Shown: piece after piece, positions 54,237 through 64,000 of the stretch
How positions within the stretch are numbered: the stretch's first letter is position 1
How the letters are laid out: each line of letters starts with the position of its first letter
NCBI GenBank assembly: GCA_030603365.1
Contig: JAUVXV010000006.1
Span: 62,001-126,000, forward strand
DNA: 64,000 nt
DNA from: Candidatus Heimdallarchaeota archaeon
GTDB taxonomy: Archaea > Asgardarchaeota > Heimdallarchaeia > Heimdallarchaeales > Heimdallarchaeaceae
Reading direction: 5' to 3'
Notes under the pieces: generated by a model
Told to the model about the DNA's origin: nothing
Database searches by the model: none
Seen by the model: the letters and a program-made list of their open reading frames with translations, nothing else
Program-made: the position numbers and the translations under genes

Positions 54237-57200
54237 ACATTCTTTACTGACCTTCCACCATGTGTTGTTGATCGAGGTCTTATTTTTATTTTCTTCATTC
54301 CCATTGTAAAATCTAAGCGGTTTGCTTCTTTAGCCCATATTAGTGCCTCACCTTTCTCAAGATTAGAAAGTTCTTTTATGTCAACATCTTCCATGCTACT
54401 TAGTTTCTTCTTAAGAATTTTCAACCAATCTGGAACAACAGTTTTATGAATTATTACAATTTCAGAAAGCTCAATTATTGTATCAGCTATAGATTTAGGA
54501 TCTTGAGATGATACAACTAGAGAAACTCCTCTATGTCTTACTTCTCTATTTAATGTAACTATTTCTTCTTTCATTGAAGTTGAGAAGTATTTGTGAGCTT
54601 CATCAAACACTATTAATTTATTCCCCTCCCCTCGTTCAGATGCTACTCTAGCAAAAATCAAGAATAAGGACATAGCAGTATTCTTATCCATTAGTTTTTC
54701 TCTAACATCTACAATAACTGTATCACCCTTGTTGATGTACTTAAATGCATGATTTTCTTTAGAGATATATCTCCTGGCAAGATTAATCCTTCGTTTTGCT
54801 AATTTCTTTTGATTTAGACTTAATTCATCATCTTCTTCAACAAGTTTTAGTAAATTGGTAGGTGTAAGTTCACTCTCTCCGTAATATAATTCATTCAGAA
54901 ATTCATGTATAACTTGAATATATAAGGAATCATTTGAATCAGCAAAAAGCAACAGTCTCCAGCCATCAATTCCTAAGTCTTCAGGATGGAAGAAAAGAGG
55001 AAATACATCGATTTTTGATTCATTCTCATATATTTTCTTTTGTTCTTCATAAGATCTAGGAGTAACAAACACCTTGATTTTCTCTAGAGGAACTGCATGT
55101 TGGTTATATTTCAATAACAAAGCATTCAATTCGTCTTCATTATCGTTTTTATCAATTAAGCTTAGATATTCAGGGGCATATGAAGTGTCTTGATGAAAAT
55201 GGAAAATTATGGTCTGGAGTTTAGAATGAATATTATTCAAACCAGGAGGCAAATTTTGAGCAGCTTCTATAATTACTCCTGTTGTATAACTCTTACCACT
55301 TCCTTTAGCTCCCAGTATTACTGTAGTCAGAGGTTCATTCATGTTTACTGCTACTTTCTTATTCTGATATTCTCCAATAATGCCCCATTCTTCAGCAACA
55401 CTATCACCAGTTGTACCAAGCATTATTTCTGGGTCCAAAACTGGTGCAATACTTATTTCCGCTGTAACTTCCTCTAGCTCATCTTTTAATTTTGTTACTG
55501 GTTCTTCAACTTCAATTGGTTTTATTTCCATTACATCTTCTAGTGTTTCATCTTCAATAACTTCAAGTGCAGTAAAACTTTCTTGAGATGTTATTATAGG
55601 AGTTTCTGTTACTGCTTCTAATGCTTCTTTTTCAATTACTTCAATTTCATCCACAATATCAAGTAGAACAGCTATTTTCTCAAGTCCAAATAAGAAAATT
55701 CCATCCAGTTCTAATTCAGGATCTATATCTTCTGCAGAAACATAAGGGTCAAAACCAAACACTTTGCCATACAGCAGTTTATTTTCTGTTTTATAACCAA
55801 AAAATGTCTCATAATTCTGTCTTTGAATTTTTTCAATGACATCTATAAGAAATTCATGTACAATTAATGCTTTATCTGTTTCAAAATATCTAAAGAATCT
55901 TCTAACATTTTTCTCCAATAATTGAGCTAATTCTAGATCTCTCAAACTAGAATTATAATCTCCAAATCTATGAAATCTATGTTTAAGGATGAGATATGCA
56001 GATTCAATTTGTTCCTTAGCACCTGATATTACATCTCTTTTACTTGCACTTTCACCATGCTTAGCTTCAATTGGAATCATAGTTATATTTATTTTCTCAA
56101 GATCTTGTCCATCTCTCTCTATTACGATCTCAAGCAAATCATCACTTAGTTTAGAGAATTTCTCAGAATCATCATTTTTCCAAGCTTCGATATAATGATA
56201 ATTAGAAATCACAATTCGGATTGATTTTATATCTCCATTTTCAATTTTCACTAGAGGTTGATTTTGATTCCCCTTTAGTAGTTCGAATAGTGCTAGTACT
56301 TCTCCTAACTTTCCTGTTAAATTTGGATATTCATCCTTTAGTGCAGATAATGCCCAACTCCCTGCTAGATAGTTAAGAGACGATAGCAACATGTTCATTG
56401 TTTTTTCTTTGTGTATCTCATGTTGACAAAGAAGTTTTAGCTGGTTTTTCATAATGGCCAATATATAATCAATTTGTTCAGTTGTGACTATAACATTGGA
56501 ATGATTAATTTGGCTTTCAAATGGTGGAGAAAAATCTATTAAATATTCAACCTGGTCATTTAAAGCACGATCAAATAACTCAACCCCTAGATCTTGATCA
56601 ATAAAACATGCCCAATCAGTGTTTTGATGTAATGAAGTTATAATATCTTTCATTTTAGGCTCAATCTGTAGCATCAAAGATAATAAATTATTCTCATCAT
56701 AGGTTTGATGAATTGACGCTGAAAAACAAGTCATTGTGTGAAGTAGTTGGTTATATATTACAGTAAAATCAGAATCAGAATTTGGAATTGCTTGAATATT
56801 GTTTGTTGGATATGTAAACATACCTCTATAAAATCGACTATCTGAAGGATCAAATTTGGTATCATAATAGCTAAATATACTCGATTGTGTAGAACTAAAA
56901 CGATTTGCTTTTGGAGTACTAACACGTATTGAATCATGAAAAATACCAGAAATGAATGTCAAATGGGAATACGGAAGATTCTCTATCACTTTTATAGTCT
57001 CACTTAGTTCACTTCTTTTGTCAGGTGAAACATTTGAAATAACGTATGAGATGGAACTCATCATTTGTGCTTCAAAATCATTAGGATTAGGCTTCGAAAA
57101 GAATTCTACAAAACTTCTTCCTAATTCATAACTAGGAACATCTTCTCTTGAAAAAAGACTGATATTATATTTGAGTTCCAAATCACGATATCTTTTCTTT

Positions 57201-59884
57201 CTGTTTAGTTTCAGAAGCGCATCAAGAAGATGTTGTCCACGTGATGGATTAATAAAATTAATACTAATAGTTGTATTTTTTTGAAGTAGATATGGATGAG
57301 ATACAAGATAATTTTCGATTTTATCATGAATAATCTTGGTTAAATCAAGACCTTGTTCTAGAGACGAGAAGTCTAATATTTCATTTATAATGGATTCTCC
57401 TTCAATTCTTTGATTCTGCTCATAACCTTTTCTCTTTTCAGCAAGAGAGATATAAATTCCCCAAGAATCATATTTCGAGGTTAATTTTAAATAAGTAGTA
57501 TCTAGGAGTGTATCTGCTTCAGTATTCTGTCCCAAATTTAGAAGAAGGGGTATAGAGCTTCTCTTAATTTTGTCAACATCATACCTTGAAATCTTACTGA
57601 TTTTATTATCAGTTTCAAACCATGAGTAAAACTGTTTTTGTTTAAGCAATAAATTAAGTAACATCAAAGGATGAAGAGGTGTCATCAGACCTATATAGGG
57701 ATCATTTTCCTTATTCTGAATGAAAATAAAATCAAAGAATAACAGAATAGATCTGTAATCAAATACTTTCTCTTCCTTTTGATAAATATTCTTTTCACTA
57801 GAAAGAAGTGAAAGATATGTAAATGCATATTCATAGATTATATTTTCATAGGGAATCAGGTTAATAGTAAAGATTGGTAGATTCAGAGTTTTAATTCTGT
57901 CCTCGATTTTTTTAAATAATGTTTTTCTACAATTGATGAAACTTTCAAATTCTGTCATTTCTTTAATTGTGTTTATTCTATCTGCTGCCCAACTATGATT
58001 AATCAGATCTAATTCAATTTCAGAATTAGGTATAAAATTAAGTTGTTCTATTCTTTTACATGAAGGAAAGGGGTTCATTTCTTTTTCAGAAAGAATCCAT
58101 TTTTCAAGTTCAAATAGATCCGAAGAATATTCAATTACATATGTTTCATTTGTTTTCTGATTCTTCAATGTGAGAGATTTATTTACATATGATATATAAT
58201 CAATTAAAGGCTCTCCGAATTTCATGAAATCTAGACTATCAATATTAACATTAAAAATATCTCCTAGTTGAATTTGACTAGATTCCTTGTTAAATTGTGA
58301 TTCAAAGAGTATATCGTAAATGGACTCACTTCTTTCTGCATAGTCTTTATCTCTATAAATCTTATAATTCAGATAGACAGATTCATTTTTATATTTTATT
58401 TGAAGAGTTCCTTCATCTTCCAATTCATCAGTTGATATTACAATTTGTTTTCTCTCAGTTATAAATTTGAAACTAACTTCTAAATCCTCAGGAGATTCAT
58501 CTTCATATGCTTCTTTCAATACATTGAAAGAATCTGAGGTTTCTCCTATTATTGCAAGTATTAGGGAATCATTAACATTGTCATCAATATAGAAATTATT
58601 TTTTTCAAGGTTTCCATTAATTTCATAAACTTCCCAATTTCTAAGACCACTATTGTAAATGAAATAGTAATTAATGGGTTCACGAACTTTAGATCTTGCT
58701 GTAGGCTTATAACTAAAAGTGATATAATTCAATCCATCATGCCAATTCTTTTTCTTGATCGAAAAGGTAAAATCAGTTTCATTTTTTGGAACTGGAAGTG
58801 TCTGTTTAGTTGAAGATTCATTAATTGTAAATAGTAATTGTTCTTGACCAGACAAGTATCTGGATATAGTAAACTTTAGACTAAGAGAATCTTCAGTTAC
58901 ATTAAAAATGCTCTGTAATGAGGTTGAAAATATGCACTCACTTGAACTGTGCTTTGTTTTATCCAATTCTATATTCAAAAAAGAGAACTTCTGAGCTACT
59001 TCTGAAGGTTTTTCAAGTTTTGATACTATTTTAGAGAGGAGTAATTCTTCAGGCCAATTTCTGAAAATTTCATTAATTTCTGAAGTAGATTGGTGTCTAA
59101 TCCAAGAATCCACTTCTTGAGCTTTGGAGGGGTCACAATAATCTTCAAGTATGTAAAAAACACTATCTCCCGATTGTATTGCTTCTTTTATATTTCTTGA
59201 GATTTTCATATTAATTTCTAAATATTCATGAGTATTCACAGAAAATTTAGTAAATGAAAGCTCATCATCTCTAATCAGACCAATCAAATGAAGTTTCTTA
59301 GCGAAATCAACTTCAGAATCTGCAGATAATATTTTTTGAATAAAATTAAATAGATCACTGAAATTCTTATAAACAAAATTATCAGATTTGCTTTCTAGAT
59401 AATTTTTCAAAAAATCCAAATATGAACTCATAGGTTTATCATGCAATTTGTCTATTTGATTCATCAAAATTTCTCTTCTAGATAGAAAAGATTTGGAAAT
59501 CATCAAACCAGCTGTAGCTAAAGAGTCTAGATTTAGCATATTTGGAGTAGCAATATAGAGTAGTGTTTTATCTGTTTGTCTTGAAAGATCTCGTATCTTA
59601 ACTGCAAATCCTTGAGAACAATTATACTTTGAGTCAATCAAATCATCTGTAATCAAACAAACTGCGACATCAGAATCTTTTGCCCAACTATTCAAATGAT
59701 TATTTTCCGGAAAAGAGAGTTTTTCGCTTTTCCCTGTATTTGTTAATAGATCATACAAAGATTCCAGAATTTTTCCATCAGTATCAGCAAATAGCAATAT
59801 TGATTTTGAGACAGTTTCTTTATTATCTTCTAAAATTTCCTCAATAGCTTTTGCGATTTCTGTATGTATTTTTTGATATTTCAT
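54233..59884 (-). CDS. 1883-residue HerA-like ATPase protein (DptH-like)
   Basis: Very large protein. The C-terminal part (about 1510-1830) is a HerA/FtsK-type ATPase: VILGAKGSGKSYTT (about 1521), LIVFDEAHKYF (Walker B, about 1757) and a late SLVVSSQDPKSIADT sensor region. Around 1240-1275, DLLEIVIERDG...ITMIPIEAKHG has the D...ExK pattern of a PD-(D/E)XK nuclease. The N-terminal half is mixed beta and helical with no recognised family. Size, ATPase at the C-terminus and neighbours resemble DptH of phosphorothioation-dependent restriction. It overlaps both neighbours by 4 bases. Confidence 0.6.
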   Translation of the reverse strand: MKYQKIHTEIAKAIEEILEDNKETVSKSILLFADTDGKILESLYDLLTNTGKSEKLSFPENNHLNSWAKDSDVAVCLITDDLIDSKYNCSQGFAVKIRDLSRQTDKTLLYIATPNMLNLDSLATAGLMISKSFLSRREILMNQIDKLHDKPMSSYLDFLKNYLESKSDNFVYKNFSDLFNFIQKILSADSEVDFAKKLHLIGLIRDDELSFTKFSVNTHEYLEINMKISRNIKEAIQSGDSVFYILEDYCDPSKAQEVDSWIRHQSTSEINEIFRNWPEELLLSKIVSKLEKPSEVAQKFSFLNIELDKTKHSSSECIFSTSLQSIFNVTEDSLSLKFTISRYLSGQEQLLFTINESSTKQTLPVPKNETDFTFSIKKKNWHDGLNYITFSYKPTARSKVREPINYYFIYNSGLRNWEVYEINGNLEKNNFYIDDNVNDSLILAIIGETSDSFNVLKEAYEDESPEDLEVSFKFITERKQIVISTDELEDEGTLQIKYKNESVYLNYKIYRDKDYAERSESIYDILFESQFNKESSQIQLGDIFNVNIDSLDFMKFGEPLIDYISYVNKSLTLKNQKTNETYVIEYSSDLFELEKWILSEKEMNPFPSCKRIEQLNFIPNSEIELDLINHSWAADRINTIKEMTEFESFINCRKTLFKKIEDRIKTLNLPIFTINLIPYENIIYEYAFTYLSLLSSEKNIYQKEEKVFDYRSILLFFDFIFIQNKENDPYIGLMTPLHPLMLLNLLLKQKQFYSWFETDNKISKISRYDVDKIKRSSIPLLLNLGQNTEADTLLDTTYLKLTSKYDSWGIYISLAEKRKGYEQNQRIEGESIINEILDFSSLEQGLDLTKIIHDKIENYLVSHPYLLQKNTTISINFINPSRGQHLLDALLKLNRKKRYRDLELKYNISLFSREDVPSYELGRSFVEFFSKPNPNDFEAQMMSSISYVISNVSPDKRSELSETIKVIENLPYSHLTFISGIFHDSIRVSTPKANRFSSTQSSIFSYYDTKFDPSDSRFYRGMFTYPTNNIQAIPNSDSDFTVIYNQLLHTMTCFSASIHQTYDENNLLSLMLQIEPKMKDIITSLHQNTDWACFIDQDLGVELFDRALNDQVEYLIDFSPPFESQINHSNVIVTTEQIDYILAIMKNQLKLLCQHEIHKEKTMNMLLSSLNYLAGSWALSALKDEYPNLTGKLGEVLALFELLKGNQNQPLVKIENGDIKSIRIVISNYHYIEAWKNDDSEKFSKLSDDLLEIVIERDGQDLEKINITMIPIEAKHGESASKRDVISGAKEQIESAYLILKHRFHRFGDYNSSLRDLELAQLLEKNVRRFFRYFETDKALIVHEFLIDVIEKIQRQNYETFFGYKTENKLLYGKVFGFDPYVSAEDIDPELELDGIFLFGLEKIAVLLDIVDEIEVIEKEALEAVTETPIITSQESFTALEVIEDETLEDVMEIKPIEVEEPVTKLKDELEEVTAEISIAPVLDPEIMLGTTGDSVAEEWGIIGEYQNKKVAVNMNEPLTTVILGAKGSGKSYTTGVIIEAAQNLPPGLNNIHSKLQTIIFHFHQDTSYAPEYLSLIDKNDNEDELNALLLKYNQHAVPLEKIKVFVTPRSYEEQKKIYENESKIDVFPLFFHPEDLGIDGWRLLLFADSNDSLYIQVIHEFLNELYYGESELTPTNLLKLVEEDDELSLNQKKLAKRRINLARRYISKENHAFKYINKGDTVIVDVREKLMDKNTAMSLFLIFARVASERGEGNKLIVFDEAHKYFSTSMKEEIVTLNREVRHRGVSLVVSSQDPKSIADTIIELSEIVIIHKTVVPDWLKILKKKLSSMEDVDIKELSNLEKGEALIWAKEANRLDFTMGMKKIKIRPRSTTHGGRSVKNV

Positions 59885-61665
59885 TGTTTCATCGCCAACC
59901 CATAAACAAATTGTGCCTCTTTAGCATCCGAAGCCTCATAAAATAGACCTAACTTACTTAAAGCTGCTTTCAATCCCTTATTCTCTATACTATCTGGATC
60001 TTCAACAAACGATATTATAATTCCTCGATTTTTCAAGAAGTCCTTAAAATCATCAAAAACAATAATATTATTGTTATTCAGAGTTGAGATTTGTGCAAAA
60101 ATCTGAATCAATGTGTCTGATAATGTATAGTAATTACCTACGCCTCTTCTTTTCTGCATGAAACCAGTTCCACCAGAATAAGACATATTTCTGAAGAATG
60201 CAAAGAAATGTTTTCTAGAATCATTTGCTGAGGTTTGCTTATTATAATGTGCCATTATTACATCAAAGAGTCTTTTGATGTTAGTACCTTTATTGAATTC
60301 ATTTTTCTGTAACTCTTGGAAATAATCCTTTTTTCTTTCAACTGTTATATTCTGAAGTTCCAAATATCTAGAAATACATAAACCAAAATAGATTTCAACA
60401 AAATTCCTGAAATCTTCTTCCGATTCATATGATTCATGAAAATCACTAAACGAATAGAATTGATTTGTGCTATAGTACTTGTTCATACAGGATCTGATAT
60501 GATTGAAAATTATTGAATAGGGAGCTAATTTTAGAACTAGATTTGCATCTTCCTTACATTTTTCTAGATAAGCAGTTTTTTTGTGAACTACTGGATCATC
60601 ATCAATTTTAGGATAAATTCTTGGTGTGCATTCACAATTTTGAATGTCATTTCTAGTAAATTGACATTTTGAACAATCTATTACATCTAATTGTCTTCTT
60701 TTTGCTGGAGACATTTTAAAAATCTCACTCATATTCTTTTCAAAAATGTATGATAATCTTAAAATGTATAAAGCTAGATGAGAAGATAAAACAGTATAGA
60801 ACCAGTGTATTATAGTCTCTTTATTAAAGGATTCTCCCATATTCAAGATGTTCAACAGATCAGAGCGTATTTGATCAGTATGTAGTTCGCAAATTGGAGA
60901 TTCTAATGAATCCACAACACCAAGAAGTTTTGTGCGTGATTCTTGCAAGTTCGGTAAGTTTAATTTATTGATTCTTTCCTGAATTGAGTTAATTAGAACT
61001 TTACCTAAAATTCCTAGAGAATCAATATTTTCCTTAGCAAGAAATGAACGTAGTTTTTCCAAAACCTGTATTTTGTTTATACCCTCCTTCTTTTGGTTAG
61101 TCAAAAGCTGTAGTAACAAATTCTTAATTCTGATAGCTTCCTTAACACCCCAAATTATGCTTATTTTAACATTAAATGGAAAGAGAGTTATGAATTTATT
61201 ATCAATTTTAGCAGGTTTATCTTCTCTATACATTGCCCAATTTTCAAAAATCCATTGGTTAAGTATTGTTTTTGCTCTTTCTTGTTTTATTTGAGAGTCT
61301 TTGGATTCATGGAAATCAATTTCTATTATTTCATCTTCATAATCCTTAAAATCTTCGAAATTCATATTTTCTAGCATCAATTCTGAGACAGAAGTAACAT
61401 CCAAAGGATTCTTCGGATTTCGTTTGAAATGCTGACCAGTATGTGACAATTGAACTAACAAAGTAAAAACCTCACACACATTAACACCAAGAGGTGAGGA
61501 AGGTAGAATATCTCTCGAAGTTCTAGCATGAAATTCTCTTTCTGAATATGGAATGCTAATTTCGGTTTTATTCTTCCAGATAAATTCTGTATCATCTTTG
61601 AGATGACTTATTTTATCAACATGTTTTTTGTAATACTTTCTAATCATCAACATTGTAACCTCCAA
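59881..61665 (-). CDS. DptG-like subunit with a Cys cluster
   Basis: A 594-residue helical protein. No nucleotide motif is seen. CSKCQFTRNDIQNCECTPR (about 336-354) gives four closely spaced Cys residues that may bind zinc or an iron-sulphur cluster. It lies between the P-loop gene and the large ATPase and overlaps both (19 and 4 bases). The position is that of DptG, but sequence similarity to DptG was not checked. The start ATG at 61665 could be replaced by an in-frame ATG 12 bases later. Confidence 0.5.
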   Translation of the reverse strand: MEVTMLMIRKYYKKHVDKISHLKDDTEFIWKNKTEISIPYSEREFHARTSRDILPSSPLGVNVCEVFTLLVQLSHTGQHFKRNPKNPLDVTSVSELMLENMNFEDFKDYEDEIIEIDFHESKDSQIKQERAKTILNQWIFENWAMYREDKPAKIDNKFITLFPFNVKISIIWGVKEAIRIKNLLLQLLTNQKKEGINKIQVLEKLRSFLAKENIDSLGILGKVLINSIQERINKLNLPNLQESRTKLLGVVDSLESPICELHTDQIRSDLLNILNMGESFNKETIIHWFYTVLSSHLALYILRLSYIFEKNMSEIFKMSPAKRRQLDVIDCSKCQFTRNDIQNCECTPRIYPKIDDDPVVHKKTAYLEKCKEDANLVLKLAPYSIIFNHIRSCMNKYYSTNQFYSFSDFHESYESEEDFRNFVEIYFGLCISRYLELQNITVERKKDYFQELQKNEFNKGTNIKRLFDVIMAHYNKQTSANDSRKHFFAFFRNMSYSGGTGFMQKRRGVGNYYTLSDTLIQIFAQISTLNNNNIIVFDDFKDFLKNRGIIISFVEDPDSIENKGLKAALSKLGLFYEASDAKEAQFVYGLAMKQ

Positions 61666-63566
61666 GAGAAAAATGAACCTTTTTCATCCGTATTAATCTT
61701 TAAAGTACACATGTCTTGTGCAATTAAATCTAATTTATAATCCTTTGAAGAAGCTAAATAGAGTAGTTTTCTTTTAATTAATTCAATTTCTTCATATTTT
61801 CTTTGATCCAGAGTACTTGGACGATAACCGTAAGCCATTTTAAAAAGAAAATAATAGGTTTTGAAATCTAGCTCAAAACTGATAGGTTTATCTCCATTAA
61901 CTCGCAAAATAATTTGGATTCTTATCGGTAACTGTGCAAAAACGTCTCGAAATTCATATGAAAAAGGTATTCTTATTTCTGATTTTCGCATATCTATAGA
62001 TAACCTAACTAAAGATGAAACTGAAGGAATACGGTTTAATCTAAGAATTTTTTTCTGTAAAACTATTTCATTTGGTTCTTTGTTGAACTTTTGTAATGTA
62101 TCAGCGTAAGAGTCACTTAAAGAAAGTGCTCTACAAATTCTTCTGATCAGTCTAAACTTCAGCTTATCAGGGATTTCATTATTAGCTTCATTTTTGTATC
62201 TGACAAGATTTCTAAATTCATCTAAACATTGAGATTTAATGTCTTGATCTTTTATTTGAGTTTCAGGTATAGGAAATTGCTGAAAGAAAAATTGACGTTG
62301 AATTATATACTGAAAGGATTCGCTCTTTAACGATCTTAATTCATTCATAACTGATTTAATATAGCGTTGATTTTGATTTTCTCTACCAATTAGTTCTTCT
62401 TCCATTTCAGCAATATCTTTCTGTAATCTTATGAAAAAGATCTCTTCAAGAGAATCGAAATTTTCCTTCATTCTTCCAATTTCGGAAACTAAACTTGCAA
62501 AACTATAAGACATGTAATTTATCCAATTTTTCGTAGATAGAAAAATCGGACGATAATTTTTGAAGAAATCAAGTGTTTTAAGATCAATTAATTTGTATAG
62601 TGCCTTTTCGTTTAGCAAGAATATCTTATTGTAGAATAAATGATCAAATTGAGATCTGTCTCCGCTTTCATCAAATTCTCTTTTAAATTCAATAATTTCT
62701 TCCTGACATGTTTGAAATTTATACTCACTAAAATGGCCTGCTATTAGATAAGAGATTGTTTCTAAGAATAAACGTAGAGTAATATGTGAGGTTTCTTCGA
62801 TTTCATATTTCATGAATAAATTTTTTATTTGCTCTTTTACTGTATCATTATTATTTATCATTGAAATATTGGAAATTAAATAGCAGTAATTTCTAACAGA
62901 ACATTCTTGACATTGAGAGGATAAAACAACTTTTTCATTTAGATTTGTTATTATTGAATCGAATATCGAATCATTACCAGCAAAAATATCTCTAATAGAC
63001 AAGTCAATAAATGATACATTCCACACAGGTTCTTTTGTTGTTGGTTTTTCTTGTTTAATAGGCAAATTAAGATTCTTTAGTGTAAAATATTCAAGCCATT
63101 TATACTTTTGTACTGTATCTTTCATATTCTTGAAAAAGTGCATTAACATACCAGTGTTAATTGCAATCATCTTTAGTACCTTAGGTTTATTTTGGATAGA
63201 TGAATCACTATACTCTCTAAAGAATATTTTAAGATCATCTAATTGGTTTTTATCTGGTTTATCTGCATGACTTGCATCTAGATTATATTCAATTCTTCTT
63301 CCATTTATCGTATTGCCAATTAATTCTTTAAACTTCGAAAGAAAAACTGTTTTTCCATCACCTGCTGTTCCAGAAATAATTATCAAATCAATTTGATTAG
63401 ATGTATTTTCTTTTTCAGTTATAATTTGAACAAGTTTTTCCTCAAAAGTAGGTACATATAAAAGTTCTTGATCACCTAATAATTCAGTTCCAGCGACAAC
63501 ATTAGATCCACCTTTATTAAAACTACTAATTATCTGTAAATAATTCTTCATTTTCCCCACCAGCAT
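61647..63566 (-). CDS. DptF-like P-loop ATPase
   Basis: A 639-residue protein with Walker A GTAGDGKT (residues 66-73) in IIISGTAGDGKTVFLSKF, a DGKT variant seen in DptF-type proteins. CQECSVRNYCYLI (about 220-232) is a compact Cys cluster. The rest is helical. It precedes the DptG- and DptH-like genes in an overlapping operon, which is the DptFGH order. Two starts are possible (ATG 63566 or the fifth-codon region MKNYLQ). Confidence 0.6.
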   Translation of the reverse strand: MLVGKMKNYLQIISSFNKGGSNVVAGTELLGDQELLYVPTFEEKLVQIITEKENTSNQIDLIIISGTAGDGKTVFLSKFKELIGNTINGRRIEYNLDASHADKPDKNQLDDLKIFFREYSDSSIQNKPKVLKMIAINTGMLMHFFKNMKDTVQKYKWLEYFTLKNLNLPIKQEKPTTKEPVWNVSFIDLSIRDIFAGNDSIFDSIITNLNEKVVLSSQCQECSVRNYCYLISNISMINNNDTVKEQIKNLFMKYEIEETSHITLRLFLETISYLIAGHFSEYKFQTCQEEIIEFKREFDESGDRSQFDHLFYNKIFLLNEKALYKLIDLKTLDFFKNYRPIFLSTKNWINYMSYSFASLVSEIGRMKENFDSLEEIFFIRLQKDIAEMEEELIGRENQNQRYIKSVMNELRSLKSESFQYIIQRQFFFQQFPIPETQIKDQDIKSQCLDEFRNLVRYKNEANNEIPDKLKFRLIRRICRALSLSDSYADTLQKFNKEPNEIVLQKKILRLNRIPSVSSLVRLSIDMRKSEIRIPFSYEFRDVFAQLPIRIQIILRVNGDKPISFELDFKTYYFLFKMAYGYRPSTLDQRKYEEIELIKRKLLYLASSKDYKLDLIAQDMCTLKINTDEKGSFFSWRLQC

Positions 63567-63683
63567 TTATGAGTTTATTTCTAAGGCAAATTCAAGCCTT
63601 GTATACTAAAAAGAAATGATTGTTAATTAATAAGTTTAATTGAGAGTAGATAGATATGGTATTTTTTTAAATAATTATAACCA

Positions 63684-64000
63684 TTAAGTTTGCAAATCAA
63701 AAACCATTGTTCTTGAATCTTTTGCTGATTTTGCTTTTCCAAGTACATCTAGTATGTAAAAGGCATTTTGAAACGCAAATCCTTTATCTCTGTCTTCAAC
63801 ATCAGGAAAATATCTATTTGCTTCATCCAATCTGGTTGAGACTCTATCAATAACATCATTTTTGTAATCTTTGTAGATGGATTCTACTAATTTTATTGGT
63901 ATTTTACTTGTTTCTAAGTTTAATCTTGAACCACTGAAAAGATAGTGATATTTATTTGAAGAATAAAGATGAAAGAAGCTTCTAGTTCTGAAACCTTTGG
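63684..64000 (-). CDS. C-terminal part of an unidentified protein upstream of the Dpt-like genes
   Basis: An open frame enters from the right edge and ends at TAA 63684-63686 after about 105 visible residues (...GKAKSAKDSRTMVFDLQT). Visible segments are NKYHYLFSGSRLNLETSK, IPIKLVESIYKDYKNDVID and DVEDRDKGFAFQNAFYILD. No family recognised. It is 117 bases upstream of the DptF-like gene on the same strand and is probably the end of the modification or accessory part of the system. Confidence 0.55.
   Translation of the reverse strand, partial: KGFRTRSFFHLYSSNKYHYLFSGSRLNLETSKIPIKLVESIYKDYKNDVIDRVSTRLDEANRYFPDVEDRDKGFAFQNAFYILDVLGKAKSAKDSRTMVFDLQT

Noticed and set aside
55190..56195. Plus-strand frames within the giant ATPase gene
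   Set aside because: Low-complexity Ser/Leu/Ile translations antisense to a long intact gene; no independent evidence.
1..64000. CRISPR array, tRNA, rRNA or transposase gene
   Set aside because: No regularly spaced repeat series, no TTCGA-type tRNA loop with matching stems and no transposase motif were seen by eye. A tRNAscan or ISfinder search would settle this.

Overview
The window looks like a piece of an AT-rich archaeal chromosome (roughly 30% GC by eye). Archaeal signs are TATA-like boxes close to start codons (for example at 19182 and 28109), many leaderless or near-leaderless starts, poly-T 3' ends, and a family of surface proteins ending in a PEF-type motif, one transmembrane helix and a basic tail. 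The mix of NosD-like beta-helix proteins, bacterial-type ABC exporters and large defence islands is most like an Asgard (Heimdallarchaeia-like) archaeon. That placement is an inference; no ribosomal RNA or universal marker lies in the window.

Region 1 (1-19 kb) is mostly housekeeping and cell-surface genes. It holds a heterodimeric ABC exporter behind a partial upstream gene, two paralogous NosD-like beta-helix proteins, alpha/beta hydrolases with two decayed copies, small membrane proteins, a GNAT protein, a TIGR04076 protein and an isoprenylcysteine-methyltransferase-like enzyme. It also holds a secreted lamin-tail/endonuclease protein, a SAM methyltransferase, a tandemly duplicated surface-protein unit and an LVIVD-repeat propeller. 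A GC-rich, hairpin-dense intergenic block near 12.13-12.30 kb is a candidate structured RNA.

Region 2 (19-28 kb) is a type I restriction-modification locus with two HsdM and two HsdS genes (one S subunit is half-size), HsdR, and a YgjP-like metallopeptidase. Two near-identical palindromes bracket its TATA box and look like operators.

Region 3 (28-31.5 kb) is the most interesting operon. It encodes a RipA-like membrane protein, a TIR-like protein, a small Cys-rich protein, a QueC-like enzyme, a TGT-like enzyme, and a second TIR-like protein with a Gly-rich N-terminus whose gene overlaps the TGT gene. QueC-like and TGT-like enzymes are ancillary proteins of type IV CBASS. Here they are paired with TIR proteins instead of a cyclase. 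An OGG-like glycosylase (38.8 kb) and an OAS-like nucleotidyltransferase (50.8 kb) lie further along the same island.

Region 4 (31.5-53 kb) is a patchwork of defence-like and unknown genes. It includes HEPN-like proteins, an HTH pair in a four-gene operon, a PD-(D/E)XK protein with a truncated paralog and a pseudogene copy, a GIY-YIG protein, an RNase III with two dsRNA-binding domains, a SLOG/LOG protein, an EVE-like protein, an HNH nuclease, a PIN/NYN-like protein, two nucleotidyltransferases and RNase HI. Gene fossils (CCA-adding enzyme, HNH) point to repeated turnover.

Region 5 (53-64 kb, minus strand) is an overlapping operon. An ATPase, a Cys-containing protein, a 1883-residue HerA-like ATPase and an HNH nuclease are arranged like the phosphorothioation-dependent restriction set DptFGH. 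The operon continues past the right edge, where any modification genes would lie.
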